Origin: an uncultured Candidatus Hydrogenedens sp. | Lineage (GTDB): Bacteria > Desulfobacterota_D > UBA1144 | Assembly (NCBI GenBank): GCA_902609885.1 | Contig: CACLTT010000001.1 | Span: 1 to 64,000 of the forward strand | Direction: 5' to 3' | Length of the DNA: 64,000 bases | In this document: positions 1-9,078 of the stretch, one piece after another | Layout of the letters: each line of letters begins with the position of its first letter | How positions within the stretch are numbered: position 1 is the first letter of the stretch | Made by a program: the position numbers and the translations under genes | Notes under the pieces: model-generated | The model's database searches: none | The model's input: only the letters and a program-made list of their open reading frames with translations | What the model was told of the DNA's origin: nothing

Positions 1-1205
1 TTGATTTAATTAAAAAAAAATCAAAAATAGGCAATTTACTTGAATCTTTTATAAAAACTCCCTCATCAATAATAGCTACAATTCTTTTGGCTGATGAAAT
101 TCTGAATGTAACCATAACAAGCTTGATATCGGCAAAACTTGATTCATTACTAAGGAATCATTTGTCAGACCAGTGGATTTCAGTAATTGCTGTCCTAATT
201 ACATCAATAATAATATTAGTCTTTTGTGAAATTATTCCAAAAACTATAGGAGTAAAATTTTCAAGAACATTATCAGTTGTTGTAGCTAGGCCTGTAGGTT
301 TCTTAAATAAAATATTATTTCCATTAACACTTTTTTTCGATTTTATTTCAAGAAAATTAGTAGCAATCTTTAAAGTCGAATCCGAGGTTGATGCTGTTTC
401 ATCTTCAAGCCGCATAACTAGCTTAATTGATATTGGAGAAGAAGAGGGTTCGGTTAAGACAAGTGAAACACAATTGATAGATAATTTCTTGAAATTGGAC
501 GAAATACCATTATCAAAAATATTAACACCTGTTCCAGATTTGTTTATGCTCAAATCGTCTACTTCAAAAGAAGAAGCATTAGAATTAGCGACGAAATTTG
601 GCTTTTCTAGGATACCTGTATACGATGGAGCCTCAGATAATATTACAGGAATAATTTATGCAAAGGATTTATTGAATTTTTCTGGTGAAAATATTATTCA
701 ACTTTTAAGAGATCCTTTTTTTGTACCAGTTCAAAAGAAAGCTTTGGCTCTATTAAGAGAAATGCAATTAATGAGGCTGCACATGGCAATGGTCATTGAT
801 GAATATGGAAGGTTAAAAGGAATTGTTACTCTTGATGATATTTTAGAAGAAATTTTTGGAGAAATTCAAGATGAAAAAGAGATTTCAGATGAAAATATTT
901 TTTTCGAAAATGAGAAAATGTATATTCTTGGTGGGACTAAAATAAAGGAATTTAATCAAACTTGCTTGTTCGCGATACATAGAGAGTCCGGACTTGAAAA
1001 TTTATCTGAAAATATACTGGATTCACAAATTCCCGAAGATCAGGGCATAGAGACTGTTGGTGGCTATATATTTACCAAGCTTGGTCGACTTCCCAAAGAG
1101 GGCGAATCAATATTAAATGGAAAAATCGAGTTAATAGTTGAAAAAATTTCAAATAATAGAATAACAAAAATTTTGTTGAGGAGAAATTCAATTAAAGATG
1201 ATTAA
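1..1205 (+). CDS. CNNM/CorC-HlyC family membrane protein with CBS pair (5' end outside window)
   Basis: The reading frame is open to the first base of the window, so the true start lies to the left; the TTG at 87 is internal. The visible part carries hydrophobic CNNM (DUF21) segments, with an EIIPKTIG motif near base 230. Two CBS repeats follow (ending near GFSRIPVYD and GIVTLDDILEEIFGEI), then a C-terminal CorC/HlyC transporter-associated domain. Members sit in the inner membrane and are linked to Mg2+/Co2+ efflux or divalent-ion homeostasis; the CBS pair is thought to sense nucleotides. It overlaps the next, paralogous gene by 8 bp, implying co-translation. The family call is firm, the ion specificity is not known. 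Confidence 0.85.
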   Translation, partial: DLIKKKSKIGNLLESFIKTPSSIIATILLADEILNVTITSLISAKLDSLLRNHLSDQWISVIAVLITSIIILVFCEIIPKTIGVKFSRTLSVVVARPVGFLNKILFPLTLFFDFISRKLVAIFKVESEVDAVSSSSRITSLIDIGEEEGSVKTSETQLIDNFLKLDEIPLSKILTPVPDLFMLKSSTSKEEALELATKFGFSRIPVYDGASDNITGIIYAKDLLNFSGENIIQLLRDPFFVPVQKKALALLREMQLMRLHMAMVIDEYGRLKGIVTLDDILEEIFGEIQDEKEISDENIFFENEKMYILGGTKIKEFNQTCLFAIHRESGLENLSENILDSQIPEDQGIETVGGYIFTKLGRLPKEGESILNGKIELIVEKISNNRITKILLRRNSIKDD

Positions 1206-2172
1206 TATATTTACTCTTCCTCTTATCACCTTATTGTTACTATTGATCCAGGCATTATTTGCTGGTTCAGAAATAGCTCTGCTATCATGCGATAAGGCCA
1301 AGATAAGATCTAGAGCTGATTCAGGAAGCTCGTCAGCTAAACTTGTAATGAATTCAATAAATAAAATTGAGGAATATGTTTCAACGAGTTTAGTTGGAGA
1401 AAATTTATGTATTGTTATAAATACTGTTATTTTATCTTTTTATGTTCAAAGAAATTACCCCCAATATGATCCACATTTAATATCAGTAATAGTCTTAACC
1501 CCACTTATTGTTATTTTTGGCCAGGTAGTTCCAAAATCAGTTTTTCAAAAGCAAAGCACGGCATTGGTTTTACGTACAATATATTTCTCCATTTTTTTTA
1601 GTATAATTTTTAAACCATTACTTATTGTAGTAAAAGTGATAACAGATTTAATAGTTAGTTTAATTGGAACTAAGGGCAAATTGGTTACAAGAGAAGAGTT
1701 AATTCATGCACTCGAAGTTGAATCATCTGTTGAAAATTCTTCAGAAAGTTTTAGAGATAAAATATTAAATAAAATATTTCTTTTCGATAGAATTAGGGTG
1801 AGAGATATTATGATACCAATTAGTAGAGTTGAGTCTTTGTCATTTGATTCAACAGTTGGTGAGGCTAAAAAAATTATCAAAAAAACTGGATTCTCAAGAT
1901 TGCCAGTTTATAAAAATAAATTTAATAATATAATAGGCTTTATTCATTCTTCGTATCTACTTGGAAAAAATGATGATCTACCTTTAGATAGTTTTATTGA
2001 TAGTGGATTTTATACTAGCGAAAATAATCTTGCATCAAATTTACTGAATGAAATAAGAAAATCTAAATTAAATCTTGCGATTGTAGGTGAGAGGTCCTCA
2101 TCCTCAGGTATTGTAACCCTCGAGGATATATTAGAAGAGGTAATTGGTGAAATTGAAGATGAGCACGACTGA
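1198..2172 (+). CDS. CNNM/CBS membrane protein, short paralogue without CorC C-terminal domain
   Basis: A 324-residue paralogue of the preceding gene. It has an N-terminal hydrophobic CNNM domain (roughly residues 1-150, with the ALFAGSEIALLS motif near residue 20 and GQVVPKSV near residue 104). A CBS pair occupies about residues 190-320 (GFSRLPVYK and GIVTLEDILEEVIGEI). The protein stops straight after the second CBS repeat, so the C-terminal transporter-associated domain of its neighbour is missing. The start ATG lies inside the end of the upstream gene. The two proteins may form a heteromer; that is inference. Confidence 0.85.
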   Translation: MINIFTLPLITLLLLLIQALFAGSEIALLSCDKAKIRSRADSGSSSAKLVMNSINKIEEYVSTSLVGENLCIVINTVILSFYVQRNYPQYDPHLISVIVLTPLIVIFGQVVPKSVFQKQSTALVLRTIYFSIFFSIIFKPLLIVVKVITDLIVSLIGTKGKLVTREELIHALEVESSVENSSESFRDKILNKIFLFDRIRVRDIMIPISRVESLSFDSTVGEAKKIIKKTGFSRLPVYKNKFNNIIGFIHSSYLLGKNDDLPLDSFIDSGFYTSENNLASNLLNEIRKSKLNLAIVGERSSSSGIVTLEDILEEVIGEIEDEHD

Positions 2173-2178
2173 CATAAA

Positions 2179-2205
2179 TTGAATTTTATTTCTAAATGGT
2201 ATAAC
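2179..2205 (+). promoter_or_regulatory. candidate hisB promoter close to the start codon
   Basis: TTGAAT (2179-2184), a 15-bp spacer and TATAAC (2200-2205). The hisB ATG begins 8 nt after the -10 hexamer and no Shine-Dalgarno sequence precedes it, so a transcript from here would be leaderless or nearly so. The short spacer keeps confidence low. Confidence 0.35.
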
Positions 2206-2213
2206 ATCAGATT

Positions 2214-2801
2214 ATGTCAAGAAAAGCAGCCGTTAAACGTCAAACTAGTGAAGTTGAAGTAATGATCGAGCTTAATATTGATGGAAAAGGAATTTATGAA
2301 ATTAATACAGGAATTCCTTTTTTTGATCATATGCTAGAGCAATTATCTAAGCATGGCTTCTTTGACCTTAAGATTACCGCAAATGGAGATACGGATATTG
2401 ATTTTCATCATACTGTTGAGGATGTAGGTATATGTTTGGGTGAAGCATTTGAATCTGCTCTTGGAGATAAAAAATCTATAAATAGATATGGATATTTTTC
2501 GGTTCCATTTGATGAAACTTTATCCTCATCAACAATAGATTTAAGTGGAAGACCTTTCTTTATTTTTAATGCTGAAATAGGCCCCGGTAAAGTAGGGGAA
2601 TTTGATATTGAATTAACTAAAGAATTTTTTCAAAGCTTTACCAATAATATTAAAGCAAATATTCATATTGAAAATAAGTATGGCTCAAATAATCACCATA
2701 TTATTGAATCTATTTTCAAATCAGTTGCAAAGTCACTAGATATAGCAACTCAGATTGATCCTCGTTCTGATTCAATTCCTTCCACTAAAGGAAATTTATG
2801 A
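2214..2801 (+). CDS. hisB: imidazoleglycerol-phosphate dehydratase
   Basis: Removes water from imidazole glycerol phosphate to give imidazole acetol phosphate in histidine synthesis (cytoplasm). The 195-residue length is that of the stand-alone dehydratase, without the HisB phosphatase domain of enterics. Metal-binding motifs are visible: FFDHMLEQLSKHG, DFHHTVEDVGICLG and NNHHIIES, plus the C-terminal PSTKG. It overlaps hisH by 4 bp (ATGA), so the two are translationally coupled. hisA and hisF, the usual partners, are not in this window. Confidence 0.95.
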   Translation: MSRKAAVKRQTSEVEVMIELNIDGKGIYEINTGIPFFDHMLEQLSKHGFFDLKITANGDTDIDFHHTVEDVGICLGEAFESALGDKKSINRYGYFSVPFDETLSSSTIDLSGRPFFIFNAEIGPGKVGEFDIELTKEFFQSFTNNIKANIHIENKYGSNNHHIIESIFKSVAKSLDIATQIDPRSDSIPSTKGNL

Positions 2802-3406
2802 TAGCTGTAATTGATTATGGTTTAGGAAACTTAAAATCAGTTCATAAGGCGTTTAAGTTACTTGGCTACGAATCTAAAATTACTAAAAACCCTAAAGAGA
2901 TCCTTGATTCTCAAGCAATAGTATTTCCCGGCGTCGGCTCCTTTGGAGACTGTATGACTGAACTTGATAGTAGAAATCTAATCTCACCAATATATAAATC
3001 TATAAAATCGGGCAAATTTTTTTTAGGAATCTGTTTAGGTCTTCAAATTTTATTTAATAATAGTGAAGAGTCCCCAGGAGTTGAGGGTTTAAATATTATT
3101 GATGGTACAATTTCAAAGATTAAATTCGGTGATGATCTGAAAGTACCACATATGGGTTGGAATAAAATTAATATACAAAAAAAGTGTAATATTTTTAAAA
3201 ATTTCTCTGATGATTCTTGGATGTATTTTGTTCATTCATATAAGTTCGATCTAAATGCTGCTCTTACATTAACTAAATCATATTATGGTGAAGAATTTTC
3301 CTCCTCTATAAGTTTTGATAATATATATGCTACACAATTCCACCCAGAAAAAAGTAGCTCTCAAGGGCTTAAAGTTTTAGAGAATTTTGCAAAAATTTCT
3401 AATTGA
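2798..3406 (+). CDS. hisH: imidazole glycerol phosphate synthase, glutaminase subunit
   Basis: Class I glutamine amidotransferase that supplies ammonia to HisF for making imidazole glycerol phosphate and AICAR. The 202 residues show the oxyanion region PGVGSFGDCM, the nucleophile in GICLGLQ (Cys79) and the His-Glu pair in FHPEKS (His182, Glu184), so the triad is intact. The start overlaps the hisB stop by 4 bp. Its 3' end overlaps the convergent slt gene by 8 bp, leaving no room for a separate terminator. Confidence 0.95.
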   Translation: MIAVIDYGLGNLKSVHKAFKLLGYESKITKNPKEILDSQAIVFPGVGSFGDCMTELDSRNLISPIYKSIKSGKFFLGICLGLQILFNNSEESPGVEGLNIIDGTISKIKFGDDLKVPHMGWNKINIQKKCNIFKNFSDDSWMYFVHSYKFDLNAALTLTKSYYGEEFSSSISFDNIYATQFHPEKSSSQGLKVLENFAKISN

Positions 3407-5330
3407 GTTCATTATATTTGAAATAACTTCTTAAAACTCTTTTAACATAACCATGAGTCTCTTTAAACGGTATGCTTTCAACAAATTCATCATTATCATA
3501 ACCATCAAATCTTTTATTCCACTTCTTGATATTATGAGGACCTGCGTTGTATGAGGCTATTACCCTTATCAGATCATTATCAAAATCTTTCATAAGTTTA
3601 GATAGATAGAATGTACCAAGCTTAATATTAACATTAGGCTTATAGACGTTACCTGACTTTATTCCTATATCCTTTTCTAAACTTTTCTTGGTTTTATCCA
3701 TTAACTGCATTAAACCCTTTGCTCCAACCCATGATACTGCATTACTATCAAATAAACTTTCCTCTCTCATTAAAGCGAATATCAAATTTTTATCGACATT
3801 ATATTGCTGGCTATTTTTATTGACTATTTCTTCAAAGGCTAATGGATACTTATGATGATTTTCAGAAAAAGTCTTATATGATGACTTTATAAGTAAATTG
3901 TATTTTTTTTTGTCTGAAAGAATATCTAATAGAGCTATACTTTCTTTTGAATCTAAATTTTTAATTAGGTATGCTTGATATTCTTTGATCAACCTATCTC
4001 CGCCTTCAAGATCTATTATAAATTGAGACAAAGAATCGATTTTTCTTGCCACATTTGGACTTGTTTCTTTTATGTTGTTTTTTCCATCATTTATCTTTAA
4101 ATTTGCGAGATATACATAATAACCTTCATTAAATTTACTTAATATTAGCCTATATGTTTTATTTGAATCTTCCTTATTTCCAAGCTTTCCTAAGCATCTA
4201 GCTTTCCAATAAAGTCCTTTAGATTCATAATAAGATTTTCCAGACTTTTCCAAATATGCAAAAATATTTAAAGCTGATCTGTAATTACCCAGCATATATT
4301 CTGACCACCCCATTCCCCAATATGAATCATATATATATTCTTTTGATTTAGTTTTAATTAGCCAATCATATATCTTTTTTGCCTCATTAAACTTTTTATC
4401 AAAAGTGAAAAGCTTTGCAGATAAATAAGCTACTTCACTATTTTTTGAGTAATTTGGGAATTTTAATAAAATATTTTTCAAGTCACTCGCAGATTCTGAA
4501 TTATTATCAAATTTCTTTAAATTATATAAAGAAATTCTGTATTTTGCTTCAGCTATAATCTCTAATTCTTTATTGGCACTTTTTGATCTATCTTTTCTAC
4601 TTATATTATTTAATATCTCCAAACCTCGCTTCTCGTTATTGTTCATTAAAAATAATTGAGCCCTAAGAATTTTTATTGAATCGTTGTAAGGCTTATATTC
4701 TTTTTTAAATAATTTGTAATCTCTATTTTCAAATAGTTTTCGGAGCCTATTAACTTTAAACTTTTTTGGTATACCTTTGTTGCTAGATTTTATTTTTTTT
4801 TCAACATTTTTAATTAGTTTAAAATTTGGATACTTACTCCATAATGTTAAATACTCTCTAAATGCTTTTGAATCTTTTCCTGACTTCTCATAGCCAATAG
4901 CCTTGTAATATATAATGTATGGATAATCAAAATTATTATACTTATATTTTTTTTCAATTTTTTTTACGTGAGATAATAGCTCTTCGAATTTTGATTCTTT
5001 ATATAAATATGTAGAGAACATTAGTTCTAATGTTTTAACAAAGATTGAATTCTTATATTTTTCTATATATTCTTTTTGAAATTTTTCAATTTCTTCAAAT
5101 TTATAATTTTTTTGGTTTAAGTAAAAGTCATAAAATTCAAAAAACTCCATATAATTTATATATTTTTTTGACGATAGTTTAAAAAGTTTTGTTGCTTTTT
5201 TATATTCTCCGTTTTTTTCAAAACATATTGCTTTTTTAAGTTCAGAATTAAGTTCATTACAGTTTTCAGATGCATTCGAGGTAAAACAAATAAAATATAT
5301 TCCTAAAGCTAAAATATAAAATTTAAGCAT
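3399..5330 (-). CDS. slt: soluble lytic murein transglycosylase (Slt70-like)
   Basis: Periplasmic enzyme that cleaves peptidoglycan glycan strands to 1,6-anhydro products. The 643 residues begin with a signal peptide (about 20 residues). A long alpha-helical TPR-like region resembling the Slt70 doughnut spans about residues 25-480. A GEWL-type SLT domain follows from about residue 500. Catalytic Glu524 sits in the REES motif, with GAKGLMQLM and SYNAGPHNIKKW downstream. The ATG follows the permease stop codon with no spacing (TAAATG), so it is the last gene of the argH-queF-permease-slt run. Confidence 0.9.
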   Translation of the reverse strand: MLKFYILALGIYFICFTSNASENCNELNSELKKAICFEKNGEYKKATKLFKLSSKKYINYMEFFEFYDFYLNQKNYKFEEIEKFQKEYIEKYKNSIFVKTLELMFSTYLYKESKFEELLSHVKKIEKKYKYNNFDYPYIIYYKAIGYEKSGKDSKAFREYLTLWSKYPNFKLIKNVEKKIKSSNKGIPKKFKVNRLRKLFENRDYKLFKKEYKPYNDSIKILRAQLFLMNNNEKRGLEILNNISRKDRSKSANKELEIIAEAKYRISLYNLKKFDNNSESASDLKNILLKFPNYSKNSEVAYLSAKLFTFDKKFNEAKKIYDWLIKTKSKEYIYDSYWGMGWSEYMLGNYRSALNIFAYLEKSGKSYYESKGLYWKARCLGKLGNKEDSNKTYRLILSKFNEGYYVYLANLKINDGKNNIKETSPNVARKIDSLSQFIIDLEGGDRLIKEYQAYLIKNLDSKESIALLDILSDKKKYNLLIKSSYKTFSENHHKYPLAFEEIVNKNSQQYNVDKNLIFALMREESLFDSNAVSWVGAKGLMQLMDKTKKSLEKDIGIKSGNVYKPNVNIKLGTFYLSKLMKDFDNDLIRVIASYNAGPHNIKKWNKRFDGYDNDEFVESIPFKETHGYVKRVLRSYFKYNELN

Positions 5331-6170
5331 TTAAATAAACCTCTTTTTCATATAATTTCCAATATTTAAAAAGCACAAAGTCGAAAAAAATATAGCTATA
5401 CATGGATTTATTATTAAATGCGGATAGCTTCTAAGGCCTTGCCATCCACTATTGGCCATTAATCCCCAACTTATATCGGGAGGGGAGATTCCTATACCTA
5501 AAAAGCTCAAAGTAGATTCTGCGAGAATTGAGCTTGGAATAGTAAAGGTAAAGGTAACAACTAATGGCCCAACTAAATTTGGTAATAATTCCTTAAACAT
5601 TATATGGATCTTGCTGAATCCAGAAATTTTAGCGTTTATAATAAATGGTTGATTTTTGAGCTCCATCACACTTGCCCTAGTTATTCTTGCAATTCTCATC
5701 CAACTCAGCAGTGAAAGTGCAAGAGTAATTCCTAATAATCCTTTACCAAAAATAAGTATAAATATTGAAACTAATAATAAATCTGGGATAGAATAGAATA
5801 CATCAACCAATTTCATTAATATCTCATCCAAAACACCTCCATATATTCCTGAAATAAGCCCATATATACCACCCAAAATCAAAGAAATAATTGAACAGAA
5901 AAAAGCAATACTTAAAGAAATTCTAGATCCATAAACAATCCTACTTAATATATCCCTACCAAGTTGATCAGTCCCCAAATAATTTGATTCACTCGGCCCC
6001 AAAAGAATACTACCAAAATCAGTTAAATTTGGATTTTTAGGCGCTATTTGCTCTGGAAAAATGGAACAAAAAATTAAAAATATAAAAAATAGTAGTGAAA
6101 TATAAAAAATTATATTATTTTTTTTTGCTAGGTTTTTTATAGCTAACTTTAACAATAGTTTTAATTCCAC
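5331..6170 (-). CDS. ABC transporter permease, OppC/DppC type, without partner genes
   Basis: Inner-membrane permease of the peptide/nickel ABC importer class, 279 residues. The sequence has an N-terminal membrane segment, the family's NYLGTDQLGRDILSR region, and about five further hydrophobic segments. An EAA-like loop precedes the conserved SFLGIGISPPDISWG. The predicted GTG start lies 56 bp inside queF, preceded by a purine-rich stretch; no better in-frame start exists near the N-terminus. No OppB-type permease, ATPase or binding protein lies nearby, so partners must be encoded elsewhere. The substrate cannot be told. Confidence 0.8.
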   Translation of the reverse strand: MELKLLLKLAIKNLAKKNNIIFYISLLFFIFLIFCSIFPEQIAPKNPNLTDFGSILLGPSESNYLGTDQLGRDILSRIVYGSRISLSIAFFCSIISLILGGIYGLISGIYGGVLDEILMKLVDVFYSIPDLLLVSIFILIFGKGLLGITLALSLLSWMRIARITRASVMELKNQPFIINAKISGFSKIHIMFKELLPNLVGPLVVTFTFTIPSSILAESTLSFLGIGISPPDISWGLMANSGWQGLRSYPHLIINPCIAIFFSTLCFLNIGNYMKKRFI

Positions 6171-6468
6171 CTCTTACATTAAAATCACCTATTATTGTAA
6201 CCGTTTTTGGCTTACAGCTTTTAATAAAATCATCCATAATTTTATTGGTAACATCTTCATGAAAAGAACCTTTATCCCTGTAAGAATAAAAATAGAGTTT
6301 TAATGATTTAAGCTCAATGCATTTCAAATCAGGTGTATAAATAATTTTAATTGTTGCAAAGTCGGGTTGTCCAGTTTTAGGACAAAGTGATGTAAATTCA
6401 GGACATGAAATTTCAATATCATAATCTCTTTTTTTATTGGGATTTGGAAATGTATCAATAATTGGCAT
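6115..6468 (-). CDS. queF: NADPH-dependent 7-cyano-7-deazaguanine reductase (preQ0 reductase)
   Basis: Reduces preQ0 to preQ1 in queuosine tRNA modification. At 117 residues it is the short, unimodular QueF of the tunnelling fold. Visible motifs are the catalytic-Cys region SLCPKTGQPD (Cys near residue 30) and the QueF signature ELKSLKLYFYSYRDKGSFHE, which binds NADPH and substrate. It lies 31 bp after argH and overlaps the following permease by 56 bp. No other queuosine gene is adjacent. Confidence 0.93.
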   Translation of the reverse strand: MPIIDTFPNPNKKRDYDIEISCPEFTSLCPKTGQPDFATIKIIYTPDLKCIELKSLKLYFYSYRDKGSFHEDVTNKIMDDFIKSCKPKTVTIIGDFNVRGGIKTIVKVSYKKPSKKK

Positions 6469-6499
6469 AACTATATTTTAAAACAACAAAATTATAAGA

Positions 6500-7882
6500 T
6501 CAAAGTTTGTCTATAATTTTTTTATATTTAGTTATTGATTTTTTGACCATTACAGTCGAAGTTCCACCAAATGATTTTTTTGATTCTATAGAATACTCAT
6601 TTGTAATAAAATTAAAAATATCTATTTCTATCTTCTTGGAAAATTTTTTAAATTCTTCAATTTTTAGATCAGATAAAATTTGGTTATTTTTTTCACAATA
6701 TAGTACGATCTTTCCGGTTATTTTGTGCGCATCTCTAAACGGAATTCCTTTTTTTACTAAATAATCTGCAATGTCGGTTGCAGTCATAAATCCAGAATCA
6801 ATACTAGATTTTATCTTATTCGCATCAAAAGCAATTGACTTGATCGTCTCTGTAAAAATAGAAGTACATTCCATTGTAGTTTTAAATGCAGAGAATAGGG
6901 GCTCTTTGTCCTCTTGCAGATCTCTGTTATAACTTGAAGGTAATCCTTTTAAGTTCACAAGTATATTGTTTAAATTCCCATAAACACTACTACATTTACC
7001 TCTTATAAGTTCTAAAATATCAGGGTTTTTCTTTTGCGGCATTATGCTCGAGCCAGTAGTAAAAGAATCACCAATTTTTATAAATCCAAACTCGGAACTA
7101 TTCCATATAATTAAATCTTCACAAAATCTTGAAAAATGCATCATCAACATGGAACACGAATAAATAGTATCAGCTACAAAATCTCTATCACTAACTGAAT
7201 CTAAACTATTTCTTGATATTTCTTTGAAACCAAGCAACTTTGCTGTCAATTTTCTATCAATATTAAAAGATGTTCCTGCACCAGCACATGATCCCAATGG
7301 GCTTACATCTGCTATTTCATAAGTATGTTTTAATCTCGACATATCCCTGAGAAACATCTCAATATACGAATTTAAAAAATGGGATGCAAGAATTGGCTGT
7401 GCTTTTTGTAAATGAGTATAAAATGGTATTATGACTTTGATATTTTTTTGTGATATTTTTAGAAGTGCTTTTATTAAGTTTTTTAAGGACCCATTTAATA
7501 ATTTTATATTATCTTTTGTGTATAGTCTTAGATCAGTGATAACCTGATCATTTCTACTTCTTGCTGTATGAATTTTTTTACCAATATTGCCAATTTTTTT
7601 GATTAATGAATTTTCAATATTCATATGAATGTCTTCCAAAGATTCATCATATAAAAAACTTCCTTTATCAATTTGTAACTCAATTTGTGAAAGTGCTTTT
7701 ATAATTTTTGCAGCATCCGATGATTTTATAATTTTTTGTTTTTTTAACATTTTTACATGAGCAATAGAAGCATCAATATCTTTTTTATAAAGTTTTTTAT
7801 CTACATCAATAGATGATGTAAATTCTTCAACGTTTTTATTCGTGGACTTAGTGAATCTTCCACCCCATAATTTTTTACTCAT
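6500..7882 (-). CDS. argH: argininosuccinate lyase
   Basis: Splits argininosuccinate to arginine and fumarate, the last step of arginine synthesis. The 460 residues match the family length. Diagnostic motifs are KLWGGRF at the N-terminus, HTARSRNDQ, and the mobile catalytic loop GSSIMPQKKNPD shared by the fumarase/aspartase superfamily. It heads the minus-strand run argH-queF-permease-slt. The ATG is preceded by no Shine-Dalgarno, but a TATATT hexamer sits 6 nt upstream. Confidence 0.96.
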   Translation of the reverse strand: MSKKLWGGRFTKSTNKNVEEFTSSIDVDKKLYKKDIDASIAHVKMLKKQKIIKSSDAAKIIKALSQIELQIDKGSFLYDESLEDIHMNIENSLIKKIGNIGKKIHTARSRNDQVITDLRLYTKDNIKLLNGSLKNLIKALLKISQKNIKVIIPFYTHLQKAQPILASHFLNSYIEMFLRDMSRLKHTYEIADVSPLGSCAGAGTSFNIDRKLTAKLLGFKEISRNSLDSVSDRDFVADTIYSCSMLMMHFSRFCEDLIIWNSSEFGFIKIGDSFTTGSSIMPQKKNPDILELIRGKCSSVYGNLNNILVNLKGLPSSYNRDLQEDKEPLFSAFKTTMECTSIFTETIKSIAFDANKIKSSIDSGFMTATDIADYLVKKGIPFRDAHKITGKIVLYCEKNNQILSDLKIEEFKKFSKKIEIDIFNFITNEYSIESKKSFGGTSTVMVKKSITKYKKIIDKL

Positions 7883-7888
7883 TTTAAG

Positions 7889-7894
7889 AATATA
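7889..7894 (-). promoter_or_regulatory. candidate -10 element of argH
   Basis: TATATT on the minus strand ends 6 nt before the argH ATG. With no ribosome-binding site present, this spacing would give a leaderless mRNA. No convincing -35 is visible and such hexamers are common in AT-rich DNA, hence the low score. Confidence 0.25.
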
Positions 7895-7944
7895 AAATAT
7901 ATAAAGTTTTAAAACAAATTATTATTAAAAAATATTTAATTATG

Positions 7945-9027
7945 TTATTTTTGGCTAGAATTTTCGATATGTATTGTTCTAGTTGGGAAAGCAAATTCAA
8001 TTTTATTTTTGTCAAATTCTTCAAAAATTTTCATTCTTAACTTATGGTTAATTTCAATATACTCTCCATGATCAGAACTTAAAACATTGTAAACTAATTC
8101 GAAATTTAAAGAAAAATCAGCAAATTCAACCATGCTGGCTCTAACAAAATCAGTAGATTTAGAGTCGTTCACGATTTTTGTCAGCAGAGACTGTATGGAG
8201 TTTAGTTTTTCAAAAGGAGTACTGTAAACTACTCCTATCATTATAGTGGTTCTTCTTTTTTGCATTCTGGATTGATGATAATTACGTAATCTGCTATTTA
8301 AAAGATCTGAGTTGGAAATTATTATTTCCTCACCTGATAAACTTTCAATTTTTGTGCTTTTTATTCCAATATTTTTAACTGTTCCCATATAATTATCAAT
8401 TTGAATGTAATCGCCAATTGCTATTGGTTTATCAATCATTATAGTCAAGGAAGCGAACAAGTCCCCTAAAATACTTTGTGCAGCTAACGCAATTGCTAAT
8501 CCACCTATTCCAAGTCCCGCAACTAAAGCTGTAATATTTACTCCCAGATTATCTAGGGCTAGTAGTAGAAAGATTGTCCAAATTAAAAATCTTACGAGCT
8601 TGGTAAATCCAGAAATTGCGGTAACGCTGTGCATGTCGTTTTGTTTTTCTCTTTGAATTTTATATTTATCAAAAACTAAGCCGGATAAATCTATAGCCCA
8701 TTTTGTTATTTGCCAAAGGAATATAATTATAAATATTTGCTCAATTCTATCGTTCATAAATCCTTTGAGCGAGATAAATTTAGATGAAATAAATATTGAT
8801 AAAAAAAGAATGAAAATATTAGATACAGATCCTAAAGTAGAAACTAAATAATCATCGACCTTATTTGATGTTTTATCAGTTATTTTGACTAATTTGCTAT
8901 AAGTAATATTTTTAAATAGCTTTAAAATTAAGAATAAAATTATTGTAGATAAAATTAATAATCCCCAATCAAATAAAGCATTATTGGAAAAATCAGTTTT
9001 AATAATATTTGCTAAAGAATCTATCAT
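7945..9027 (-). CDS. MscS-family small-conductance mechanosensitive channel
   Basis: Inner-membrane channel that opens under membrane tension during osmotic downshock. In 360 residues there are about four hydrophobic segments. The pore-lining helix has the typical Gly/Ala pattern (GLGIGGLAIALAAQ) followed by the beta domain (DKPIAIGDYIQI) and a C-terminal alpha/beta domain. It carries one more N-terminal membrane helix than E. coli MscS. It diverges from the SDR gene at 9079 across a 51-bp gap. A TATAAT lies 8 nt upstream of the ATG. Confidence 0.9.
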   Translation of the reverse strand: MIDSLANIIKTDFSNNALFDWGLLILSTIILFLILKLFKNITYSKLVKITDKTSNKVDDYLVSTLGSVSNIFILFLSIFISSKFISLKGFMNDRIEQIFIIIFLWQITKWAIDLSGLVFDKYKIQREKQNDMHSVTAISGFTKLVRFLIWTIFLLLALDNLGVNITALVAGLGIGGLAIALAAQSILGDLFASLTIMIDKPIAIGDYIQIDNYMGTVKNIGIKSTKIESLSGEEIIISNSDLLNSRLRNYHQSRMQKRRTTIMIGVVYSTPFEKLNSIQSLLTKIVNDSKSTDFVRASMVEFADFSLNFELVYNVLSSDHGEYIEINHKLRMKIFEEFDKNKIEFAFPTRTIHIENSSQK

Positions 9028-9035
9028 TATGAACT

Positions 9036-9041
9036 ATTATA
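9036..9041 (-). promoter_or_regulatory. candidate -10 element of the mscS-type gene
   Basis: Perfect TATAAT on the minus strand, ending 8 nt before the ATG, with no Shine-Dalgarno in between; a transcript would be leaderless. The -35 region is not recognisable. Confidence 0.35.
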
Positions 9042-9078
9042 AGAGAAAAAAACTTTTTTTTATACTGGATATTAAAAA

